A DNA stretch of 25,988 nt from JBBKWG01 sp037968835 (GTDB lineage Bacteria; Pseudomonadota; Alphaproteobacteria; Rhodobacterales; Rhodobacteraceae): the NCBI GenBank assembly GCA_037968835.1, contig JBBKWG010000019.1, positions 1-25,988 on the forward strand. The letters are read 5' to 3'. Numbering within the stretch: position 1 is the stretch's first letter; each line of letters starts with the position of its first letter. The notes under the pieces were generated by a model. It had not been told where the DNA came from, made no database searches, and worked only from the letters and a program-made list of their open reading frames with translations. Of this stretch, positions 16,440 to 23,185 are shown in pieces. A program made the position numbers and the translations under genes.

Positions 16440-18271
16440 GCAGGACGACAAGACTGACCGCCGCGCAGGCGATGGTACGATACATCGCCGCACAAAAAAC
16501 CGTAGACGGCGACGCGTTCATCGCTGGGTGTTGGGCGATTTTCGGGCACGGCAATGTCGCCGGGATCGGCGAGGCGCTCTATCATGCCCAAAGCGATCTG
16601 CCGACGTATCGCGGCCACAACGAACAGACCATGGCCCATGCGGCTATCGCCTACGCCAAACAGCTTCGCCGCAACCGGGCGATGATGGTGACATCCTCGA
16701 TCGGACCCGGTGCGACGAATATGGTAACGGCGGCGGCACTGGCGCATGTGAACCGCTTGCCGTTGCTGTTGGTGCCGGGGGATGTGTTTGCCAATCGCGG
16801 TCCCGATCCGGTGCTGCAACAAATCGAGGATTTCGGCGATGGCACCGTTACTGCCAACGATTGCTTCAGGCCCGTTAGCCGATATTTCGACCGGATCACC
16901 CGTCCCGAACAGCTTCTGACCGCGCTGCCGCGAGCCTTTCGCACCATGACAGACCCCGCCGACTGCGGTCCTGTGACGCTGGCCTTCTGTCAGGATGTGC
17001 AGGCGGATGCCTACGACTGGCCCGTGAGCTTTTTCGAGCCGAAGATTTGGCATCGCCGAATTGTGCAACCGGACCCGGTAGAAGTTGCGGCGGTGGTGGA
17101 GCTGCTAGGAGACGCGAAACGTCCGGTCATCGTTGCCGGTGGCGGTGTCCATTACGGACATGCCAGCGACGCACTGAGGGCATATGTCGAGTCCCACGCG
17201 ATACCGGTGGTGGAGACCCAAGCTGGCAAATCGGCGCTGCCTTGGGATCATCCGCTGAACCTTGGACCCGTCGGCGTCACCGGTGCGGCAAGCGCGAATG
17301 CGGTCTGCGCGGAGGCTGATCTCGTCCTGGGCGTTGGCACGAGATTTCAGGATTTCACGACGGGATCGTGGTCGCTCTTTGCCAATCCCAAGCGTCGCCT
17401 CGTCAGTTTGAACGTCCAAGCTTACGACGCGCTGAAGCATGGGGCAGAACCGCTTTGTTGTGACGCGGCGGCGGGTCTTGACGCGCTTTCCGAGGCTCTG
17501 GGCGGCAAGACTTTCGTTGCGCCGGACGCCAGCCTCAAGGCCGACTGGTTCGCCGACGTCGATCCGCTCACCGAAGCCCCCGAGGCCGACAACAACGCAT
17601 TGCCCACCGACATGCAGGTGATCGGCGCTGTCCAGCGCGCCGCCGGTCCCGATACCGTCGTTATGTGTGCCGCAGGAACGATGCCGGGCGAATTGCACAA
17701 GCTTTGGAAAGCCAGCCGGCCCGGCAGCTACCACATGGAATACGGCTATTCCTGTATGGGATACGAGATCGCCGGTGCGATGGGCATAAAGATGGCTGAA
17801 CCCGAACGTGATGTGATCTGCTTTACCGGTGACGGCACCTACATGATGGCCAACTCCGAAATGGCGACCGCCGCGATGATGGGCATATCCTTCACTGTGA
17901 TTATCACCGACAATCGCGGATACGCCTGCATCAACAGGTTGCAGATGGGCACCGGCGGCGCGGAGTTCAACAATCTGTTGGACAACGCCGTGCACCAGAC
18001 GCCCTCGGCGATCGACTTCACCGCCCACGCCGCCGCAATGGGCGCAACTTCCATCAAGGTAGCTTCGATTGATGAAATGGAGGCGGCGCTCGAAGCCCGC
18101 AAAAGCGTCAGCGGACCTTACGTCATCGTCATCGACACCGACCCATATCCGTCGACGCCGCACGGCGGAACCTGGTGGGAAGTGGCAGTCCCCGAGGTCA
18201 GCAAGCGCAAGGAAGTCGTTGAAAAGCATGCGGCTTATGCCGAGGACAAACAGAAACAGCGAGCGGATTAA
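16436..18271 (+). CDS. iolD: 3D-(3,5/4)-trihydroxycyclohexane-1,2-dione hydrolase
   Basis: This 611-residue thiamine-diphosphate enzyme opens the diketo-cyclohexane ring of 3D-trihydroxycyclohexane-1,2-dione to give 5-deoxy-D-glucuronate. The N-terminal Pyr domain carries YRGHNEQTMAH with the cofactor-activating E63, and SSIGPGATNM near 88-97. The central domain is of the FAD/ADP-type Rossmann kind (VIVAGGGVHYGHAS). The C-terminal PP domain carries GDGTYMM at about 465-471, followed by NSEMATAAMMG and ITDNRGYACINR, the cofactor pyrophosphate and magnesium site. I chose the ATG at 16436, which overlaps the iolC stop by four bases; an in-frame ATG 39 bases upstream lies inside iolC. Length is normal for IolD. 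iolE follows after 9 bases. Confidence 0.96.
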   Translation: MSRTTRLTAAQAMVRYIAAQKTVDGDAFIAGCWAIFGHGNVAGIGEALYHAQSDLPTYRGHNEQTMAHAAIAYAKQLRRNRAMMVTSSIGPGATNMVTAAALAHVNRLPLLLVPGDVFANRGPDPVLQQIEDFGDGTVTANDCFRPVSRYFDRITRPEQLLTALPRAFRTMTDPADCGPVTLAFCQDVQADAYDWPVSFFEPKIWHRRIVQPDPVEVAAVVELLGDAKRPVIVAGGGVHYGHASDALRAYVESHAIPVVETQAGKSALPWDHPLNLGPVGVTGAASANAVCAEADLVLGVGTRFQDFTTGSWSLFANPKRRLVSLNVQAYDALKHGAEPLCCDAAAGLDALSEALGGKTFVAPDASLKADWFADVDPLTEAPEADNNALPTDMQVIGAVQRAAGPDTVVMCAAGTMPGELHKLWKASRPGSYHMEYGYSCMGYEIAGAMGIKMAEPERDVICFTGDGTYMMANSEMATAAMMGISFTVIITDNRGYACINRLQMGTGGAEFNNLLDNAVHQTPSAIDFTAHAAAMGATSIKVASIDEMEAALEARKSVSGPYVIVIDTDPYPSTPHGGTWWEVAVPEVSKRKEVVEKHAAYAEDKQKQRAD

Positions 18272-18280
18272 GGTGCACAC

Positions 18281-19195
18281 ATGGGCGTAAAGATCGGAAT
18301 ATCCCCGATTGCATGGCAGAACGACGACCTCCCGGACCTGACGGCTGCCTTCACCATGGAGCAGGCGCTTAAAGAAGCGCGCGAGATCGGATACACTGGC
18401 GTTGAGCGCGGCCGCCGGATGCCCGCAGATACCGAGGGCTTGCGAACCTACTTGGAGCGGTATGACATTGCTCTTTGCGGCGGCTGGTGCTCGGGAAACC
18501 TGATGGCCACTTCGGTCGAAAACGAAATCGCCGCCATCCGTCAGCAAGTCGCACAATTCGTCGCGCTGAAGTCGCCCTGTCTTGTCTATGCCGAGTGCTC
18601 GAACACCGTTCAGGGCGATCCGGATATACCGGTCAATGATCGCCCCAAGCTGTCGCGCGACGACATCACCGCTTACGCAGGCAAACTGTCGGAAGTGGCG
18701 AAGTGGATGGCGGGCGAGGGCATGGTCCTAGCCTACCACCACCACATGGGGTCGATGATAGAGGATCAGGATGACATCGATTGGTTGATGGAGGGATCCT
18801 CCGACGAGGTAACGCTGCTCTACGACACCGGCCACCTGCAATTCGGCGGCGCCGACGTGCTCGGCACGCTCGACAAGTGGGGTCACCGCCTCCGACACGT
18901 TCACTTCAAGGATGTGCGCGAGGATGTCACGCGCATGATCCGGGCCGAGAACAAGAGTTTCCTTGATGGTGTTGCGGCAGGCGCCTTCACCGTTCCGGGT
19001 GATCCGGAAGGTTCTATCGACTTCGCCGCGGTGACAGAGGCGCTGAAGCGGATGAACTATAGTGGCTGGATCGTCGTCGAGGCCGAGCAGGACCCGGCCA
19101 AAGCGCCGCCCTATGAATACTCGAAAATGGGCTACGAGCGGATCGTGTCGCTGTGCGCGAAGGCGGATCTCGGCATCGACGACAGCCCGAATTAG
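18281..19195 (+). CDS. iolE: Inosose dehydratase (IolE/MocC family)
   Basis: This 304-residue TIM-barrel dehydratase converts scyllo-inosose to 3D-trihydroxycyclohexane-1,2-dione, the IolD substrate. GISPIAWQNDD at the N-terminus is the family hallmark. Metal and catalytic residues appear in AYHHHMGSMIE (about 151-161), LLYDTGH (D182, H185), HVHFKDVR (206-213) and VVEAEQDP (about 265-272). ATG 18281 is preceded by AAGGTG. It lies 9 bases after iolD and 12 before iolB. Rhizobial MocC, from rhizopine catabolism, belongs to the same group. The IolE-like half of QuiC1 earlier in the window is a distant homologue of the same fold. Confidence 0.93.
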   Translation: MGVKIGISPIAWQNDDLPDLTAAFTMEQALKEAREIGYTGVERGRRMPADTEGLRTYLERYDIALCGGWCSGNLMATSVENEIAAIRQQVAQFVALKSPCLVYAECSNTVQGDPDIPVNDRPKLSRDDITAYAGKLSEVAKWMAGEGMVLAYHHHMGSMIEDQDDIDWLMEGSSDEVTLLYDTGHLQFGGADVLGTLDKWGHRLRHVHFKDVREDVTRMIRAENKSFLDGVAAGAFTVPGDPEGSIDFAAVTEALKRMNYSGWIVVEAEQDPAKAPPYEYSKMGYERIVSLCAKADLGIDDSPN

Positions 19196-19207
19196 GAGCG
19201 GCGACTT

Positions 19208-20014
19208 ATGCCCGACCTTCTGAGAAAACCTTTCGGTTCCCACGGCAAAGTGCACGAGATCACGCCGCAGTCTGCAGGTTGGCGCTATGTCGGCTTCTCG
19301 CTCTATCATCTCCGGGCAGGGGGGAACGCATCGGAAGTGACAGGCGACCGCGAGGCGATCCTTGTCATGGTCGAGGGGAAAGCCTCGATAAACGGCGGCG
19401 GCAAGGATTGGGGCATTCTCGGCGAGCGGATGAGCGTGTTTGAAAAGACTGCGCCGCATTGCCTTTATCTGCCCAACGGCACCAATTGGAAAGCGAAGGC
19501 CGAGACCGACTGCGTGATTGCCGTCTGCTCGGCACCCGGAAAGAGTGGTCACAAGGCGCGCCGCATCGGTCCTGACGGTATTTCCCTCGCGACACGCGGG
19601 AAGGGAACCAACACGCGCCATATCAACAACATCGCGATGGAGAACGAGGACTACGCGGACAGCCTGCTCGTCACCGAGGTTTTCACACCCGCCGGTCACT
19701 GGTCGTCATACCCAAGTCATCGCCACGACGAAGACGATTTCCCGCGCATCACCTACCTTGAAGAGACATATTATCACCGCCTGGACCCGTCCGACGGCTT
19801 CGGCATCCAGCGTGTCTATACCGACGATGGCCGTCTCGACGAGACGATGGCCGTCAGCGACGGCGACGTTGTTCTGGTGCCGCGCGGCCATCACCCCTGC
19901 GGTGCCCCATACGGCTTTGAAATGTATTATCTCAACGTTATGGCCGGGCCCTTGCGCAAATGGCGGTTCGTGCCTGCGCCAGAGGTCGAATGGATCATGA
20001 AGCGCGACGCGTGA
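19208..20014 (+). CDS. iolB: 5-deoxy-glucuronate isomerase
   Basis: This 268-residue bicupin protein has the length of IolB, which isomerises 5-deoxy-D-glucuronate to 5-dehydro-2-deoxy-D-gluconate, the IolC substrate. The GDREAILVMVEGKASING stretch forms the N-terminal cupin. The C-terminal cupin carries the metal-binding PSHRHDED and LEETYYHRLDPSDGFGIQRV, then DGDVVLVPRGHHPC. The start has AGGAG at a suitable distance. The gene closes the inositol operon. Its stop is only two bases from the end of the convergent broken regulator gene, and no terminator hairpin is visible between them. Confidence 0.94.
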   Translation: MPDLLRKPFGSHGKVHEITPQSAGWRYVGFSLYHLRAGGNASEVTGDREAILVMVEGKASINGGGKDWGILGERMSVFEKTAPHCLYLPNGTNWKAKAETDCVIAVCSAPGKSGHKARRIGPDGISLATRGKGTNTRHINNIAMENEDYADSLLVTEVFTPAGHWSSYPSHRHDEDDFPRITYLEETYYHRLDPSDGFGIQRVYTDDGRLDETMAVSDGDVVLVPRGHHPCGAPYGFEMYYLNVMAGPLRKWRFVPAPEVEWIMKRDA

Positions 20015-20016
20015 AG

Positions 20017-20569
20017 TCAGAACGACTCCGGCACATAGAGTTGCGGTTCAAGAAAATGCTGGCCTGAAGCTGCGCTTGGCTCATCAGTCGCCTCAATCAT
20101 CATTTCGACCAAATCGCGGCTGAGTTTGCCAAGTGGCGTCGCGATGACCATGCACGGTCAGACTGGGATGGTTTATCGCAGAAGTGGCGATGACATCCGA
20201 GGTTTTGGCGACCTCCCGCACCTCGCGCGCAAAATCGTCAGGGGCCTGCGACGTCGAGAAGCGGATATCGCACGTGCCACGAACATCCTTCCGGTCCGCG
20301 ACCGCAGAGGAAAGCTCGCTCGCGAATGTCCGATCGAATTCTTGCGAAGGCTTGTGAAGGACAAAGCCGAAACGGACGCTTCGTCGCCCAGCCTCCCTAT
20401 GTCGCTGGAGCAGTTGAACGGTTGGATACCCGATTTCTTCCGCAGCCTTCAGAACCCTTCGAACCGTCGAGTCGCGCACGTTCGCGCGGCCATTCAGAAC
20501 ACGATCAACAGTCGCCGTCCCGACACCGGCGGTTCTCGCTAAATCGTTGAGTGTGGGGCGCTTCGTCAT
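20017..20569 (-). pseudogene. LacI-family transcriptional regulator with internal deletion
   Basis: From ATG 20567-20569 the minus strand reads MTKRPTLNDLARTAGVGTAT with an intact LacI helix-turn-helix and hinge (TVDRVLNGRANVRDSTVRRV), then the start of the ligand domain up to about SAINHPSLT. There the frame jumps. In another frame, starting near 20155, the C-terminus reads VIATPLGKLSRDLVEMMIEA and ends QHFLEPQLYVPESF, with a TGA at 20017-20019. Compared with the paralogue at 8424-9448, about 480 bases of the ligand-binding domain are missing. The uninterrupted frame encodes only 158 residues (stop at 20093), against about 340 for the family. The two regulators align along their remaining length, so they are paralogues. 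The truncated product still has a DNA-binding domain but lacks the effector domain. Confidence 0.82.
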
Positions 20570-20707
20570 CTTTGCAACTGATCTAATTACATCAACGCCG
20601 GGTTAAATTCTGGTGTGTTTTGATGCCTTTTTCAAGTGAAGTGGATCCCAAATACAGATTGATCGGGTATGACTTTTCGTGACGATGGCTCTTTTGGGGA
20701 GGGGAGC

Positions 20708-21787
20708 ATGACAAAGCGAGACTATTCCTTACTCGGTCCGGACGCTGAGCGAGCGGTCGAGGCCGGTCTTACTGCGGCTGAATGGTATCACACCGATATT
20801 CCGCGAAAGGAAATGAAGGAGTTGATGAAGCGCGAGGATCAACCCGCGATTCGTGACAGCTTCGTTCTATTCGGCGTGATGATCGTCAGCGCGGGTATCG
20901 GTATTGCCCTTTGGCCGTCGTGGTGGTCCGCACCATTCTGGCTTGCCTATGGCGTTCTTTACGGTTCGGCAATGGACAGCCGCTGGCACGAATGCGGACA
21001 CGGAACCGCGTTTCGCACCGGCTGGATGAATGACGTGATCTACCAGATTGCCTCGTTCTGCATGATCCGCAACCCTGTCGAATGGCGGTGGAGCCACGCT
21101 CGCCACCACACCGATACGGTCGTCGTCGGACGCGATCCCGAGATCGTGGCAATGCGGCCCCCGGCGCTGTTCCGAATATTTCTGAACTTCTTCGGCATTC
21201 TCGACGCATACAACGGCTGGAAAAGGATGCTGTTCAACGCCGCAGGCAAAATCGATCCGGAAGAAGCGACGTTCATTCCCGAAAGCGAACTGCCCAAAGT
21301 CATACGGATCGCGCGCATCTGGACCGCCATCTACGCTGCGGCGATCTTCACGGCTGTCGCGACACAGTCGATCCTTCCGCTGATGGTGATCGGTTTGCCG
21401 CGACTTTACGGAGCGTGGCATCATGTGATGACGGGTATTCTTCAGCACGCCGGTCTCGCGGAAAACGTGCTGGACCATCGGTTGAACAGCCGCACAGTCT
21501 ATATGAATCCCATCAGCCGCTTCATCTATTGGAACATGAACTTCCACGTCGAGCATCACATGTTCGCGATGGTGCCTTACCACCGCCTGCCTAAGCTTCA
21601 CGCGAAGATTAAACACGATCTGCCCGAACCCAGTCCGTCCATCTTGGCCGCATACCGCGAAGTCTGGCCGGCGTTGAAGCGGCAATTGCGTTACGAGGAT
21701 TACTTCGTGCGCCGCGAACTTCCGGGCACCGCTCGCCCGTATCGCGAAGGTCTGCATGTCGATTTGCTCGGCGTGCCCGCCGAATAA
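20708..21787 (+). CDS. mocD: Membrane fatty-acid-desaturase-family oxygenase, MocD-like
   Basis: This 359-residue membrane-bound di-iron protein has the three histidine clusters of the desaturase/hydroxylase superfamily: HECGH (94-98), HARHH (130-134) and HVEHH (280-284), plus QHAGL and LDHR (about 246-257). Hydrophobic pairs lie at about 50-90 and 200-230. The ATG at 20708 follows GGGGAGGGGA; an in-frame start at 20669 precedes that site and is not favoured. The gene is followed by a Rieske ferredoxin gene, as in rhizobial moc loci, where the mocD/mocE/mocF products are linked to demethylation of 3-O-methyl-scyllo-inosamine. Here the likely substrate is an O-methylated inositol (inference). 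A conventional lipid desaturase is the alternative, but the ferredoxin and iol context argue against it. Confidence 0.82.
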   Translation: MTKRDYSLLGPDAERAVEAGLTAAEWYHTDIPRKEMKELMKREDQPAIRDSFVLFGVMIVSAGIGIALWPSWWSAPFWLAYGVLYGSAMDSRWHECGHGTAFRTGWMNDVIYQIASFCMIRNPVEWRWSHARHHTDTVVVGRDPEIVAMRPPALFRIFLNFFGILDAYNGWKRMLFNAAGKIDPEEATFIPESELPKVIRIARIWTAIYAAAIFTAVATQSILPLMVIGLPRLYGAWHHVMTGILQHAGLAENVLDHRLNSRTVYMNPISRFIYWNMNFHVEHHMFAMVPYHRLPKLHAKIKHDLPEPSPSILAAYREVWPALKRQLRYEDYFVRRELPGTARPYREGLHVDLLGVPAE

Positions 21788-21805
21788 TCAAGGACGAGGG
21801 ACTAT

Positions 21806-22117
21806 ATGACGACCTGGATCGACGCTTGCGCGAATGACGACATCGAAGAAGAAGACCTGATCCGCTTCGATCACGAGGGCCGCACGTTCGCGATATACCG
21901 CAGTCCGGACGACGAGTATTTCTGCACCGATGGACTTTGCACCCACGAACAGGTGCATTTGTCGGACGGGCTTGTGATGGACTACGTGATCGAATGTCCC
22001 AAACACAACGGAAGGTTCGACTATCGAACCGGCGAAGCGATTCGCGCGCCCGTCTGCGTGAACCTCGGAACGTATCCGGTCAAGGTCGAAGGCGGTCGCG
22101 TTTTAATCCAGGTCTGA
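21806..22117 (+). CDS. mocE: Rieske [2Fe-2S] ferredoxin, MocE-like
   Basis: This 103-residue soluble Rieske-type ferredoxin has both cluster motifs: CTH (C45, H47) and CPKH (C64, H67), separated by 16 residues as in Rieske domains. They are followed by NGRFDYRTGEAIRAPV, the usual glycine-rich strand. Length fits the stand-alone ferredoxins of oxygenase systems. It lies 18 bases after the desaturase-like gene with a purine-rich ribosome site, so the two are co-expressed and it is the likely electron donor to that oxygenase. No ferredoxin reductase (MocF equivalent) is present within the window. The nirD-like and dioxygenase ferredoxin families look similar; the neighbour decides the assignment. 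Confidence 0.87.
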   Translation: MTTWIDACANDDIEEEDLIRFDHEGRTFAIYRSPDDEYFCTDGLCTHEQVHLSDGLVMDYVIECPKHNGRFDYRTGEAIRAPVCVNLGTYPVKVEGGRVLIQV

Positions 22118-22204
22118 CCTGTGCCCGTTTGCGGAGTCCACGCTGCATTCTCGTTAACTCGCGCTCTAAAACGGGCGGAGTAAGACCCCGATAGGAGGAA
22201 AACC

Positions 22205-23185
22205 ATGGGACTCTATCATAGGCGGCCAACGGTCGCGGACATCCGGGCGCAACGGGGCAAACACAAACTAACGATGCTGTTTGTCGACACACCCGACGAA
22301 GCTGCCGCTGCTTCTGCCGCCGGGATCGATATGCTGTCGATCATCGCACCTGTCTGGACAGGCGAGATGCGCGATGCCGCAGGTGATTGCTTCGTACAGG
22401 TCGGACTTCTCTATGGTGAGCTTGTCACACTAGAGGATTACCAGCGCGCGGCCCACCGGGGGATGCAAATCGGCGGCGATTGCGTCTATTGCGCCGGTTC
22501 CTTCGAAACGATCAGGGCTCTTGCGGACGATGGGATTCCCGTTGTCAGCCACGTCGGCCTCATACCCTCAAAATCCACGTGGACGGGTGGCTTCAAGGCG
22601 GTTGGCAAGACCGCCGACAGTGCCATGAAAGTATTTGAACACGTGAAGAAGCTGGAAGAAATAGGCTGTTTCGCGGCAGAGTTGGAGGTCGTGCCAGACC
22701 GTGTGGCGGCAGAAATCGCCAAGCGCACCACGTTGGTCCTTCTCGGCATGGGGGCAGGCGAACACGCGGACGCGCAGTATCTCTTTGCCGAGGACGTGCT
22801 CGGCTACACCCGAGATCACAAGCCGCGCCATGCCAAAAGCTACCGGAATTTTCGCGCGGAACTCGACCGACTCCAAAATGAGCGTGTCGCCGCGTTCAAT
22901 GAGTTTCGGCAGGATGTCGAGACCGGTGAGTACCCCGCTCAAGGAAACACCGTTTCAATCAATGACGATGAATTGTCGAAATTTATCAGTATTCTACCCG
23001 AGCAAATTCACCGTTCGGCAGGCAAAAAGATGTCGTGCCGAACTATCCTTTCCTACCTCCCAAAGTCACGGTCAACTCATGCGCTCCGTCCAACAGCGGG
23101 ATCGTCACGCCCTCGCTCTCTGCGCAAAGTGCGGCACCGTCCAGTTGCGCACTGGCAATTCCGTGCCCCGTGCCCTCGGGATTGA
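22205..23185 (+). CDS. Divergent PanB-family protein (ketopantoate hydroxymethyltransferase-like)
   Basis: Residues 1-255 of this 326-residue frame follow the PanB TIM barrel: SHVGLIPSK, ELEVVPDRVA (E161, aligning with the PanB catalytic Glu181), LGMGAGEHADAQYLF and DVETGEYP. By eye, however, the PanB magnesium ligands Asp45, Asp84 and Glu114 align with Ala48, Val66 and Ala97, and Lys112 aligns with Tyr95, so ordinary ketopantoate synthesis is doubtful. Normal PanB ends near residue 265. From about residue 280 the frame runs antisense through the end of the convergent glucan-synthase gene and its sequence looks non-natural, so the native stop may have been lost. A strong AGGAGG site precedes the ATG. 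It follows the MocD/MocE pair after 87 bases. A role in one-carbon handling or in the demethylation pathway is only a guess. Confidence 0.75.
   Translation: MGLYHRRPTVADIRAQRGKHKLTMLFVDTPDEAAAASAAGIDMLSIIAPVWTGEMRDAAGDCFVQVGLLYGELVTLEDYQRAAHRGMQIGGDCVYCAGSFETIRALADDGIPVVSHVGLIPSKSTWTGGFKAVGKTADSAMKVFEHVKKLEEIGCFAAELEVVPDRVAAEIAKRTTLVLLGMGAGEHADAQYLFAEDVLGYTRDHKPRHAKSYRNFRAELDRLQNERVAAFNEFRQDVETGEYPAQGNTVSINDDELSKFISILPEQIHRSAGKKMSCRTILSYLPKSRSTHALRPTAGSSRPRSLRKVRHRPVAHWQFRAPCPRD

Noticed and set aside
17105..18556. 483-codon open frame antisense to iolD and iolE
   Set aside because: It lies across two clear enzyme genes on the other strand, and its translation shows no family motifs (rich in His, Arg, Gly), so it is a shadow frame.
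18728..19699. 323-codon frame antisense to iolE and iolB
   Set aside because: It covers the junction of two well-supported genes and shows no motifs of its own.
20590..20625. CATCAA/TTGATG inverted repeat upstream of the MocD-like gene, considered as an operator
   Set aside because: The arms are only six bases with a 24-base AT-rich spacer, which is too weak to call.
22118..22204. Riboswitch or small gene between MocE-like and PanB-like genes
   Set aside because: The 87 bases contain only a strong ribosome site near the end, with no conserved-looking structure.
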